From assembly GCA_947069175.1 (NCBI GenBank), contig CAMTDV010000023.1:92254240-92318239 (forward strand): a stretch of DNA of 64,000 nucleotides. The letters are read 5' to 3'. The position numbers and the translations under genes are program-made. A model generated the notes under the pieces. It saw only the letters and a list, made by a program, of their open reading frames with translations. It searched no databases and was not told the origin of the DNA. Shown here one piece after another: positions 35,055 through 46,448 of the stretch. Position 1 is the stretch's first letter. The number at the start of each line of letters is the position of its first letter. The stretch comes from Scalesia atractyloides (lineage: Eukaryota > Streptophyta > Magnoliopsida > Asterales > Asteraceae).

Positions 35055-36223
35055 ATTTCTATAGTGGTTCTAGATGCCGGTTGGGTTCACAAGCAAATAG
35101 GTTTGCCTATTTCTTGATAAATTTAATGCATAACTAGTATGTTAAATAAGACTAAAATAATGATATCGGGTTTGTTAACGAGTGTTTTATGCAAGTGATT
35201 CCACTTCGTGTTGCTTTCAATTTTTAGAGACATATAGGAAGAAATAAATTATAAGATTGAAAAGTAGTGTCACACCCCAACCGATGGTAGAAACATCGGG
35301 ATGAGACGAAAACGAGATTGCTCATTGCTCACAACGCTAATAAATGACAATATTTAATTAAATCTAAATTTCATTTCACAACATTATCAAATACAACATG
35401 AAGCAATACAATAAGTTAATAAAACATAACAAAATTTGGTACAACATTTATAAATCTAACGTCTAAAATGTGCGTATCTAAGTCCTTGCTATTTTGATTT
35501 CATAGCATCATATCCTTCAACCTGTAACATGTTTTAAAATAAAGTCAATGCAAAAGCAAAGGCGAGTACACAAGTTTAAGCATAGCATACGTATACGAAT
35601 AAAGTTTTAACAATCCTCATGGCAACCAAATCTATACAAGAGAAATATCAAGGCATGCAATACTAATAATCAAACCCTTAACGCAATCACGATGTTTTAA
35701 CATGACTTCACGAATAACACGATGGAGGTGGATGCGTGAATTCCTATAGCGCTAAGCATGTCAAACGAAGGCTAAAAATAGTTAATGACTAAAGCATAGC
35801 ATAACGAATATCCAAGACAAGCAACAAGTATACGATTCAAGTATTCATGGGTATAGGATTGTTTGTGAGTTTCATAAAGTTTAAGTGTTTGTGATTTTTG
35901 TATAGGTAAAACATGTTACACCCAAAAGTGTTATAAACAAAAGTGGGTCGAGTGTACTCACAATATTGCATATGCTTTCCGATTGGTGATTCCGTAAAGA
36001 GTTGGAGGTTAGAGCTTCAAAGCTTCTTTTAAAACACTTAATGTTTTCTTTTAGAACTCTTAGACTCTCTTCCTTGCTTGGAAGATTTGAGAGAAGTATA
36101 GAAGTTGGGAGAAGAATGGGTGGAACACTTAGTGTCCTTTTAGAATTCTTGATTTAGAGAGATTGAGAGAATTAGAGAGATGGAGAGAAGAATGGTGTGA
36201 AGAAAATGGTAGAAGGGGATTGG

Positions 36224-36231
36224 TATTTATA
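36224..36231 (-). promoter_or_regulatory. TATA box of family B LTR
   Basis: TATAAATA on the minus strand, just downstream, in LTR direction, of the tandem repeats at 36240-36520. Confidence 0.6.
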
Positions 36232-36239
36232 GGTAGAGA

Positions 36240-36520
36240 ATGTGGAAAAGGGTGAAATATGATTGGTTAAAGAAGGTGGAAGAGGATTGAGAAGGTGATT
36301 GGTGGAGAAAGGAGGTGGAAAAGGGTGAATATGATTGGTTAAAGAAGGTGAAAGGATTGAGAAGGTGATTGGTGGAGAAAGGAGGTGGAAAAGGGTGAAA
36401 TATGATTGGTTAAAGAAGGTGAAAGAGGATTGAGAAGGTGATTGGTGGAGAAAGGAGGTGGAAAAGAGTGAAATATGATTGGTTAAAGAAGGTGAAAGAG
36501 GATTGATGAGGTGGAAATAT
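36240..36520 (-). repeat. U3 tandem repeats, about 72 bp x 3.5
   Basis: Plus-strand text tgaaatatgattggttaaag, aaggtgattggtggagaaa, ggaggtggaaaagggtg repeats at about 36254, 36326, 36396 and 36470. Position upstream of the TATA box suggests enhancer-like repeats. Confidence 0.85.
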
Positions 36521-36840
36521 GATTGGTATATTTCTTGGTATTTCTTGAGTATATATTATGTAATTGAGTATATAAAAAGTATAAAAGTATAATTCAAGTA
36601 TTGAGGATGTGCGTATAAGTATTTATACGTATAAAAGTGTCGGTTTGCGTATAAATACGTATTTTAAATGATCGGTTGTGTGAATAAAATAAAAAAATAT
36701 AAAATATGAATCTTATTATGATTAACGCCTCGAATTGTGAGATTGAAATTAAAATACGAATGTAAGGTTTCTAAAATTAGAATACGAATACGAACTTTTT
36801 TTTAAAATAGAAATACGAAGATACGAGGCGTTACAAGTAG

Positions 36841-37644
36841 CAACTCACTTAAATTAGCTTAATTCTAGAAATCATTTATAAAAATAAAATGTATTTAGAG
36901 TAACATTTAACACCAGACATGCATAAACCATATGCCTAGCTTTGTTGTTCCTAGCACGATACATATGCGGTTAATCTTGTTGGGAAATTTTAATGAATCG
37001 ATCATCAAAAGACGTGTATTTATTCTCAAATCAAATTATTTCGGTGGTTATGTCTAGCTTTGATGTTCCTAGTACGACACATATGTGGTTAATCTTGTTG
37101 GGAAATTTTAATAAATCGGATTATCAAATAGGCGTGTATTCACTCTTAGATCAAATTATTTCGGTGGTTCTCCCGAATAATTTAATCAGATACAAGTCTG
37201 ATTTTCGAGAAATTGAACAAGTGTATGTTTGTATAGAATTTTGTCTGAACCAGAGAAAAATGATCAAAAACCTTGTATATGAATTTTGAGGTTGCGGATG
37301 ATTAACTGCCTAATGGCAGTTATTTTAGTTTTAAGACAAAATGCCACCAAAACTACCATTTTTTTATGTTTCGAAAATATGGCATTTTCCAGAAAATTAT
37401 TTTTTCTGATGCAATTTTAGTAAGGCAAATTTATTAAAATAAAATTTTCCAACCTACCTGGTAGCTCGACCCCAGCCAAGGGCGTTGCCCGCTATAACCC
37501 CCGTAGAATACGGGCTCCGCCCGTACACTTTGAATTATAATAACTCAAACAAAAGTGCACTCCCACACCTCCTAACTTGCTTGATGTGTATTATTATTCG
37601 CTTTGATCATCAAGTCAATCCCAATTACACAAAAATATCTAACA
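36841..37644 (-). mobile_element. Copia-2 3' LTR, visible part
   Basis: On the minus strand a polypurine tract is followed at 37644 by TGTTAGATATTTTTGTG. It extends left at least to the family B insertion; its left end is not resolved. It includes a tandem duplication (36933-37168) and a GC-rich hairpin region near 37470-37530 (agggcgttgccc; gtacgggcggagcccgta on the complement). Confidence 0.6.
36933..37168. repeat. 118-bp tandem duplication
   Basis: 36933-37050 and 37051-37168 both run tgYctagcttt ... ggttaatcttgttgggaaat ... caaattatttcggtggtt, with about 15 differences. Confidence 0.88.
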
Positions 37645-37660
37645 TTCCTCCCCCATTTTA
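37645..37660 (-). other. Copia-2 polypurine tract
   Basis: Complement reads aaaatgggggaggaa immediately before TGTTAG. Confidence 0.8.
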
Positions 37661-38173
37661 GCGTAATTCTTGAATAACTTAAACAAATTCACAACAATCA
37701 AACTTATGCATAAATGAAATATCGACGATTGAATTTCACATTAGTATATTACACATTCCAAATATTCGAATATAGGGGTGTCGCTAAGGATTGAAACCTT
37801 TCTATTACATGAAGATAATATACACACAAGTTTACATACTCTAATGTTCTTTCTTAACACTATTTTTACTAGCCAGTGTCCCATCTTTCAATGAACATAT
37901 CAAAGCCAAGTCCTAGCTTCTTGAAGCGGCTAAAATTCATGCTCATATAAGTAGCTCTTTGTTCTTGCACCTGCATATGCAATTTTTCAAAGAACTATTA
38001 AGAAGAAAACCTTCAACCTCCTTTAACTTGCAGGTCTGAACACATACCTTGGGATGATGCTACTCATGTGTTCCAATTTCTAAATATTAAGCTTTCCACA
38101 TTGAATTCAGCACGTAACGTCATATTAGGTGGGAATTGAGTATCTTAACACGAGAAATTTCATGTGAACTTTA
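37661..38173 (-). other. Copia-2 3' untranslated region
   Basis: Between the polypurine tract and the family C insertion. No coding features; position implies the region downstream of RNase H. Confidence 0.6.
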
Positions 38174-39436
38174 TGTAACGCTTCGCATTTTGTACTTTAT
38201 TATTTAGTAAGTGTAATCGTATTTCTATTTATAGGAAACTAGTAACCATGTTCTGTTTGTAATTCGTTTCCAACCTTGTAATCGATAGGTTGATTATAAT
38301 GAAAATTCATACTTTATTTATACTTGTTATGCGTGCAACCAATCATTTAAATACATACTTTCATGCAAATCATACTTATTATACATACGATACTCATACG
38401 CTATAGCATTATTGTCACACCCCGACCCGCAGCAGGAATAAAAGTCGGGGCATAAATTTGGGTTATCACAAAAGCTCATGATATTTACTAAAGGTTTCAT
38501 ATTTATTAATTTGGAATTAAAACTTAAAATATCCAAAAGCAAAGAAACATACAAGCACAAATAAATATTGTTCTCAACATAATATATTTTTATTGATCTT
38601 CTAAGGCTATTCCTATGTGTTCCTCTCCTCAACCTGTCCACCTGTATCATGCGTAAAACAAAGGTTTGGGTCAACAAAAGTTGGCGAGTGAATCTTAGTA
38701 AACATTTAAACAGTTGCTATATATTTGTTATTTAAATAAAAATTGTGCATGAATCATAAGTGAGCATATGCATATATATAAACAATCACAAACCACATAA
38801 TATCCACAATGAACACATGACATGATGAATGATGAACTTGAGATCAAGGCTCAATCAAACAGAGCCGATCTAATGAGGCACCTAATGCTCAACTCGTATC
38901 ACACAGGACTGATGGGCCTTAAATGAATGATTGCACCGAAATGATAAAATGTATCCACACATAACCACACCAACAAAAAATACACATTTGATCACATAAC
39001 GATTTTAGCACAAGTGTTTAAATAAATAAATAAAACATGTACGATACATGATACACCCCAAAATGTGATTAAAAAGGGAGTTTGTAAGTATTCACTCACC
39101 GTGGGTGCGTATTCTTGGTTGATGATGAGTGCGCACGAGTTGAGGGTTTGTTCGACAAACGAATACTAACCTAAAATAATAATACGATAATTTGATAAAT
39201 ATAAACAAATTAATATTTTGATTTGATTCTTTTGTTAGATTTTTAGGTTATTTTTGTGGTTTTTTATTGAGATTTTAAAACCTTCATAATTGTACTTTTA
39301 AGTATGTTTAACTGATTTTTAACTAAAATATAAATATATAAGCAAGATAAATAAATAGAACAAAAATAAAATAAATAATAAAAAAAAACATGTCAGGTCT
39401 GACAGGTGACCTGACCGGTTCGACCGTGATAATAGG

Positions 39437-39849
39437 CAGCGTGTGTAGGATTCGAACTTGAGACCTTCCGTTCACGTGCACGCAGCTCTTCCAACTGAGC
39501 TACGTGTCTAACCCGAAAGGATTCTGTTTTTAATTATATTTATACTCTTATCAGCTTAACTCATAAATTGATTAATTTTAAAAAGGTTTTTAAATGATTC
39601 GAACTGGCATGCACACCCGACTCGAACCGGTGCCTTTGCGGACAATTTGCACCAGCCCAACCAGTTGGGTGGGTGTCTAACCCGTTGATGTAAGAGTTTT
39701 TATTATACATATGAACTATCGGAAGAGTGATCTGCATAGCTTTTAAAAAGAAGAATTTTACTACTGAAAACCGGTTACATGCAGTATCGAACTCAAGGCT
39801 TCCGCTTTGAAATTGCACACAGTCCACCACTGGACTGTGTGTCTAACCC
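39437..39849 (-). repeat. tRNA-like array T4-T3-T2 in solo family A LTR
   Basis: T4 at 39437-39514 (box tagctcagttgg), T3 at 39608-39683 with the altered stem cccaaccagttggg, T2 at 39772-39849 with CAGTCCA/TGGACTG. Units are spaced 165-170 bp. Confidence 0.73.
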
Positions 39850-40410
39850 GCTTAAAACCCACAATTTAATTATATAAATTATTAACTAACTTCATCTTCT
39901 ACATCTAAATTAAACCCAGTTTCCTGAACTCGATCGTGCCTGATTAAAATGGTGTTGTTGTGTATGTTTATACATTACTCATGCTAATGACAATCTACCA
40001 AATAATTAGGAGGTTTAGCGATGAACGTGGAGTTCCGGCAATGGATTCCGGCGAGTAAAGCTTGACTTCCAGCGTACCGAATTGAATTACGACAAGAACA
40101 GAGGACTTGAGCAGTGATGATTTCGAGTAATGATTGAAAAATGTGCGAGCTTAGAATGATTGCTATGGGGTATTTATAGGCAGAGGTATTTAAAAGTTTC
40201 GGTTATGAGAATCATAGTTATGAATGAAATTATGTAAATTTTCGGTTATAACTGATGTTTTTCATCAGTTATATCCGTTTGAAATCGACCAAAAACTAAC
40301 ATCCTTGAATTTGCGGGGTTGACAAATGATTCGGAGATGAACCTGATTTGCAGGTTTTTATTACTAATGCTACTATATAATTTATTTGTTTCCGTCTTAA
40401 ACACCAAAGT

Positions 40411-40482
40411 GTGTGTGGTGTAGTGGTGTTTGGTGTGTGTGCATACATGGGAGACACTGGGTTCGATCTCCGTTTTCCCCTT
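40411..40482 (+). other. tRNA-like sequence T1 in solo family A LTR
   Basis: gtgtggtgtagtggtg and, 45 nt on, tgggttcgatctcc: most eroded T1, but the B-box is a good match. Confidence 0.6.
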
Positions 40483-40746
40483 TTATTTTTGGTTTTACTA
40501 TTTTTAAGTTTATTTTAATTCACTTATCAATATTTTATTTATTGATCAATTTAAAACTTTTAATTCTACCACCTTTGTTAATAGAAGTAACTGATGCAAG
40601 TAAATACGCGACGAACAAATAACAAATACTTTATTAAAAAGGTGCGGGTTTTGGAACCCGTTTTATACGTATGTTACAATTATACTCGAAAATCGGTTAA
40701 AATACGTAAAAACAACCTGAACCAACATTCCCGTGCGAGTTGGACC

Positions 40747-40822
40747 CCTTCGCACGAAGAGGGCACTCACTTCGCACGAAGTGATGGTCACTTCGTACGA
40801 AGTGAACACTTCACACGAAGTG
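40747..40822. promoter_or_regulatory. Four 16-bp palindromes upstream of TATA (array 1)
   Basis: CCTTCGCACGAAGAGG at 40747, CACTTCGCACGAAGTG at 40768, CACTTCGTACGAAGTG (perfect) at 40789 and CACTTCACACGAAGTG at 40807. Starts are 21, 21 and 18 bp apart, close to two helical turns. The TATA box begins 22 bp after the last. Confidence 0.9.
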
Positions 40823-40843
40823 GATCTGGCAGCAACCTCCCTC

Positions 40844-40851
40844 TATAAATA
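40844..40851 (+). promoter_or_regulatory. TATA box of family C LTR
   Basis: ctcTATAAATAcaac, 22 bp after palindrome array 1; the expected U3 promoter. Confidence 0.7.
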
Positions 40852-41429
40852 CAACTCACTTCACTCCTTCAAACTTTCCAAAACTTCACTCGTTCACACT
40901 GAAATTCCAGACTTTTGCATACTATTCTCAACCATTCTAAGTGAGTTCTAGCTCACTACTATCTTTGTACTTGTAAATTCTTCTCTAAACTTTTCTACAT
41001 TTTTTCTTTTGTACCAAGTGTGAAGACTGAAACCAAGTTCAACATAGATGAACTTGTGTTCTAGCTAGTGTGAGAATGTTGGGAGCCTTGGCTTCCAAAT
41101 TAAGTTCCACACTTCACTTGTACACTTTTTCGTATATTTCAATTTCTGTACATTCATCACCAACCGGGTTTATATCGACATACTTGTGCTTTGGTGAATC
41201 ATATAACGAGGTTTCATACCTCCTTGCTTGACCTTTATGATGCATCTTATGAACTAAGGACATAAACTATATATTACGTACTTTTTTATAAACCTGGTCC
41301 GGACCATGATACTATCAAATTTTGATCAAGTGTTATGACCTTGCATGTTCACCTCGTTCCTAAACTTCTCGTTCACATAAATCAGTGTCGTAACAAGTGT
41401 TAAACGAGCTACATCATTTTAGAACTGTC

Positions 41430-41510
41430 CACTTCGCACGAAGTGAACAGTCACTTAGCACGAAGTTAGAATTAATTCGCACGATATGAGCAGCCACTTC
41501 GTACGAAGTG
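41430..41510. repeat. Four 16-bp palindromes (array 2)
   Basis: Starts at 41430, 41452, 41473 and 41495 (spacing 22, 21, 22). First and last are CACTTCGCACGAAGTG and CACTTCGTACGAAGTG; the middle two are degenerate. It lies about 580 bp downstream of the TATA box. Confidence 0.88.
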
Positions 41511-42382
41511 GCATTTTTCTACGTTTACTTTTCATACTTTCTGTTTCCGAACTCGAACACACCCTCCAACGCAAATACTCACACCTTCTGTTTCCCGTAT
41601 AGGGTAACTTCGGCTCCTACTCGTCACCGTAACGACTCATGGTTTGCTTGTAACACTTTGCAAAACTGTGAGTATACTCGAATCCTTTTTCATCTTTAAA
41701 CACTTTTAGGTACAACATATGTGTGCTATTAAAATCACTAACTCACGACACTTATGCTTAAACACGAAACAATATTCATATCATACATGCTTAATATGAA
41801 TACTTGCAAACTTGTATATGCTAGAACCGAATGCTTAATGTGATGTCATTAACTATGTACAAGCCTCCCTTAACATGTATAGTGCTATAGGATTAACCAC
41901 CGCCTGTATTCGTGAGGTCATGTTAAGTAAACAAAACGGTCTAGTCATTGGTATGATGCTAGGGTAAACTTTGGGTTCACATGTATAGTCGCATTACTAG
42001 TATTCTATGTTAGTTCAAGTAAACAGTTATGTCATGTGGAATGTTAAACTTTTATTATCTAGTATTGAAACTTGTATACTCGCCAATGCCTTGTGTGTTG
42101 AACTATACTTTAATATATGTTGTAGGAAATTGATGATGACGAGATGCATGGAATCTAGTAGGATTGAACTAGAAACCCATTTAAATTTAGTTGTAATGTT
42201 GGAGCGTGTTTCTTAATTATGTTGTTGTATTTTGTTTCCAAATCGATGTACTTGAATCCTTTAGAAATGAAATGGAATTTTGTTGATTTAATACTTGTCG
42301 CAAATTTAGTGTTGTGAAGTCTCGAGCAATCTATTTTGTCCTGCCCTGATGTTTCCGCCATCGGTTGGGGTGTGGCACTTTA

Positions 42383-42986
42383 ATCCTATCACTACAGTCG
42401 CCTTGTGACAAGTTCTCTACATAACTCTTTGGTTAAATGATCGGATAAATTATGTTGAGTTCTCACAAACTCCACCAATATTACCCCATGCATGATGAGC
42501 TCACGAATCATGCTATGTCTAACTCCTAAGTGTCTAGACTTCCCATTATACACTTGGCTATAGGCATTAGACAAGGTAGCAGTACTATCACAACTAATAG
42601 ATATTGGTGATATAGGTTTGGGCCACAATGGAATCTCATAAATCAAGTTTCTTAGCCACTCAGCTTCTTTTCCAGTTGCGGCTAATGCTACAAACCAGAC
42701 TCCATTGTTAAATCAGTTATGCAAGTCTGTTTCTTAGATGCCCAAGATATGGTACCTCCTCCAAGCAGTAAATTCCATCCACTCGTGGAAGAATGATCTT
42801 CCTTGTTGTTAATCCAACTTGCATCCAAATAACCTTCTAAAACTGAAGGAAATCAAGTGTACGTAAAAACAATATATCATGGTTTCTTTCAAGTACCTAA
42901 ATACTCGATTCATAGCTTGTCAATGACTTGCACCTAGATTGCTAGTATACCTACTAAGCTTTCCAACAGCATAAGTTATATCCAGT
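42383..42986 (-). pseudogene. Copia-2 RNase H segment
   Basis: Minus strand. LDITYAVGKLSRYTSN follows the family D insertion. After several stops and frame changes come FVALAATGKEAEWLRN, then an open part (42392-42646) with ISCDSTATLSNAYSQV, KSRHLGVRHSMIREL and FVRTQHNLSDHLTKEL. This is the Ty1/copia RNase H C-terminus. The coding end at 42383 abuts the family C insertion. Confidence 0.88.
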
Positions 42987-44149
42987 CTAGTTGTCACACC
43001 CCGGATTTCCAACCCCGAAATCCAAACACCGGTGGGCCCGGGTGGGGAGTATCGTGACAACAGTTGATAACATCATTGTCAATTAAACACGGCACAGCAG
43101 AAGTCTTGGAGTAAAATTACTATTACAAACCAAATGTTCGAAAATACAAAATAATATACAAGCTTGTAATAGAAGATCCACAGGCGGATCATAAATTGTA
43201 CATGGAAAGAATACAAAACAGACTTTGGGCAGATTTAGGATTTGCAAGATCCTCTATCACTACCGAGCATTTCGGCCTAATTTCGTATTGTACCTGCAGA
43301 TTAGTCTTTTGAAAATACGTCAGCTTTCGTGGTAAATACACCCAACTGACTCACTTTGAAAACATTTAAAAATGTTTTAAGTGCGTATCAGCACAAAGAT
43401 TCTTTTTTATAACTTGGGTTAATTGGCCGTCCAACCTTGTTAACAAATTTACATGTTTGTCAAACATACGGGGCTCAGCACGAAAACCGAGACACAATTA
43501 ACGTACACACCACTTTGGACTCACGAAGGAGTCAATTCCTACCAACCTTGTGGGAATGCATAATTGAGCGTTTATCGGGTGTATGCCTACACCCGCGCTA
43601 AGGTCGTGGCCATTTTGATTATAATGAGCCGAGGATATCCAGGACACGGTAGTTAACCCCCGATGTTTAAATTATCAAACAAAACTGAGTAAAACATAAT
43701 ATACGGATTTCTATCCCGAACCGGCGTTCGATTAATCCCATTTCCGACCAAGCGGTGATAATTTACCGTAACCCAAGCCCGTATAGGGGAAATAAGTCGA
43801 GAATATTTACCTGAGCTAGTCTTCTTTTAATTTTTAATAACTCAGCCGTACACAAAAGGATTAAGTGCAGATAGCATTTACCGGCAAGTCTCTAGTCTTG
43901 ATTATGGCATAAACTAACCAATTAAATACTAACGGTCTTATTTAAGTCATAGACTTAGACCGACTAGCGTATTTGATCAAAACGTATGATGCTAGATTAA
44001 ATGATGATTCGATAGAATGTAGTTTAATCCCAACAAGTACCTTGACTTGTTTAATATGGGTAAACTATTAACATTCTGGATTTTGAGACTTAAATGACAA
44101 GGTTAAACCCGTTTCGGTTAATTTCCGTAAAATAGTTACATATACGTAA

Positions 44150-45070
44150 CCGTGCGCATATTAGCGATATCGGGTAACCGGATAAGTCATGGACAAGTTC
44201 TATATGCCATTATACTTTAAATAAGTTAAAATATCAGTAGGATATTAACTTATATGCCCGTTATGGTTTTAAAACGAAACTATGCCTCATAAGGGCATTT
44301 TTGGTAATTTATACCGTATAAAAGAAACTTGAATATATTTTAAATTTACCATCATAAGTATTCTGGAAAAATATTTTATTTATGATATAATATCAGTAGG
44401 ATGTCAATTATATGTGTAAATTATCTTTTATGACTAAACTATGCACCAAAGGGGCAGTTTGGTCATTTTACACATAGTTTATAAATTATTTGGAATTCTG
44501 AGTTTATAACATGTACCTACTGTAAATATGTTTAAAATAAGTTTTACAATCAGTAGGTAACAAGTCTTGGTCCATTAATATGGTTAAAAACCATACTATG
44601 CGCTTAAACGGCGCTTATGTCGTAAAATGGCGTCTTTATGTAATTTTTAGAAAACTGACGTTAAGGTCAGATTAAAATGTATTAGATATTTTATTTAATA
44701 TAACATATCAGTAGGTAAATGATTTACCTTGGAAATATTTGATTAAAACCATTTTATAAGTCACAAGAGCTAAAACCGTCATTTATCAACATAGTTTAAG
44801 GATCTGCTTGAAAATTCAGTTTATAACTTGGTTTAACATCCCAAATAATCCTACTTATAATATTACATCAGTAGGAAACTCATTTTCAAGTTTATTATCA
44901 TTAAAACCTTGATTTATGTAAAAAGGGCATTTTGGTCAAAGATGGCATTTAATTATGGAACTTGCGCATAAACTTGGATTCTGATTATGATCATGTAATA
45001 TAACCTCAGAGGGTTATGCTACATTATATTATGATCATAATGCAACTTTAGATCAGTAGATAACTAATCT
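44150..45070 (-). repeat. Diverged tandem repeat, about 158 bp x 6, in family D LTR
   Basis: tatcagtagg recurs near 44233, 44391, 44548, 44707, 44867 and 45051 (steps about 158, 157, 159, 160, 184). Units share aaactatgc and aagggcatttttggtaattt segments at matching offsets. Heavily mutated. Confidence 0.75.
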
Positions 45071-45619
45071 AAATCGGGTCAGAATCGAAAGTCAAAGCAG
45101 AAGTCAAACTTCGCGACTTTCGGTTGCGAATCGACCCTAGAACTGAAATTGACGAGCCGAACATGTTCTTACATGTTCTAATAATTATTACCAAGTTGTT
45201 TAAGTGTCAAAACAGGTTTCATAACATATATAAGATCAACTTATGATTTTTCCGAAAAATGGCCTGTTTACTTTTTAATATCATAACTTGACCCGTCAAT
45301 TGGTCTAGCAAACGTGATCTTCAGGAGGTGCCCTTTATAGGGATTAACACCTACCTTATTACGATCACTTAGCCATGTTCATTTTGAACAATGGCTGGAC
45401 CATAATGATCTTAACCGAAAGTCAAAGCGTTTTACGAAAATGCTTGACTTTTGGCTATAAAGCCTATAAACGAAAATGCAAGAGCAAGGAACACTTACAA
45501 GAGGTTCCTACAATACAAGAGAACTAAGTTGGATGCTCCTTTCAGCTAGGAACTTCCAGAGGAAGGAGAAGAGTGATTTAATGAGAAAGGTGCAAGTTGA
45601 AATGGTGAACTTAAGCACC

Positions 45620-45627
45620 TATTTATA
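45620..45627 (-). promoter_or_regulatory. TATA box of family D LTR
   Basis: Minus strand ctaTAAATAggtg; the only such box in the right part of this LTR. Confidence 0.55.
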
Positions 45628-46129
45628 GTTGGAGAGCTCAAAGGAGGTGAAGCCAGGTGTTTAGGGGTGTAAGAGGAAGCTTACAAGTGTCCCAAAACAT
45701 GGTATAGCTAATTACAAGTCCATGGTTTCGATTTAATGGTTTTGTGGAGTTTTGCTTGGCTACCAAACATTTTTTCTGCAGCAGACCCTTTCTCACGGGG
45801 CGCGAGAGACTCAGGCCAGGTCTCTCGCGGCCCGCGACCGCCCCATGGCAAGTTTCAAAGTTTGACATATTTAGCCCCTTAACTTATAAAAGCTTATAAA
45901 AACCTATTTAAACACCTTTTTGGCACTTTTAGCCCTCCGTAGCCAATACTTGGCATACCTGAGATTATGCCCGGACATTGTCGAGCTCTCGGTTCATTAA
46001 AAGGTCACTCAGAGGTATAAATTAACATGTTGACACTTTTAATCCCTCCATTATCCAACTTTCACATATTTACAAAATTGAACACTCTCGTCCAACAAAT
46101 GGCACGTATGAGAGTCAGGACTTCACAAA

Positions 46130-46365
46130 GGATCACTTAGAGGCTTATTACAAGCATGTTGATTCTGATGTCACCCAGAGGCTGGGCATGTTGACATATC
46201 AGTCACTCAGAGGCCAAATTTCAAGCATGTTGACATATCAGTCACTCAGAGGCTAATGATTTAAGCATGTTGACATATCAGTCACTCAGAGGATGTTATT
46301 TATGCATGTTGACATCGGACCGTCACTCAGAGGCTCGGTTTGAGCATGTTGACGCCTTTAGTCCT
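46130..46365 (-). repeat. Family D U3 repeats, about 47 bp x 5
   Basis: gtcactcagaggc plus about 12 variable bases and agcatgttgacatatca recur five times or so; upstream of the TATA box in LTR direction. Confidence 0.85.
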
Positions 46366-46448
46366 TACTGGTCTTTAACAGACTATATTTAAAAATACAA
46401 CAGTGTCACTATACTATTGGACACGATTTTACAGGGTGTTACACTAGT

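Larger units (their letters stand above)
35268..36835 (-). mobile_element. Solo LTR, family B, 1568 bp
   Basis: Minus-strand LTR with target duplication agtag on both sides (35263-35267 and 36836-36840). On its own strand it starts TGTAACGCCTCG and ends with the stem CCGATG/CATCGG and GGGGTGTGACA. No internal region, so an LTR-LTR recombination product. Confidence 0.92.
38413..40678 (-). mobile_element. Solo LTR, family A, 2266 bp, nested in family C LTR
   Basis: Minus-strand LTR, TGTAACA to TGTGACA on its own strand, with perfect target duplication attat (38408-38412 and 40679-40683). Shorter than the other family A LTRs but keeps all four tRNA-like units. TATA-like TATAAATA on the minus strand at 40171-40178. 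Confidence 0.95.
38174..42377 (+). mobile_element. Solo LTR, family C, about 1.9 kb, split by a nested LTR
   Basis: Starts TGTAACG at 38174 and ends TGTGGCA at 42377, flanked by target duplication cttta (38169-38173 and 42378-42382). It is interrupted by the family A solo LTR at 38413-40678. Contains two palindrome arrays, a TATA box, and the terminal stem GATG/CATC before GGGGTGTGGCA. Inserted in the Copia-2 3' region. Confidence 0.92.
42992..46443 (-). mobile_element. Solo LTR, family D, 3452 bp
   Basis: Minus-strand LTR with target duplication ctagt (42987-42991 and 46444-46448), splitting the Copia-2 coding region between RT and RNase H. On its strand it begins TGTAACACCCTG and ends with the stem GGATTTC/GAAATCC and GGGGTGTGACA. 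No internal region. Confidence 0.93.

Noticed and set aside
36993..37289. Open frame of 98 codons
   Set aside because: Runs across the 118-bp tandem duplication in the Copia-2 LTR; its internal repeat explains it.
40747..41510. CRISPR-like or recombinase (lox/FRT-like) sites
   Set aside because: Palindromes are adjacent with 2-6 bp gaps and no unique spacers, and the context is a plant LTR. No recombinase or cas gene is present.
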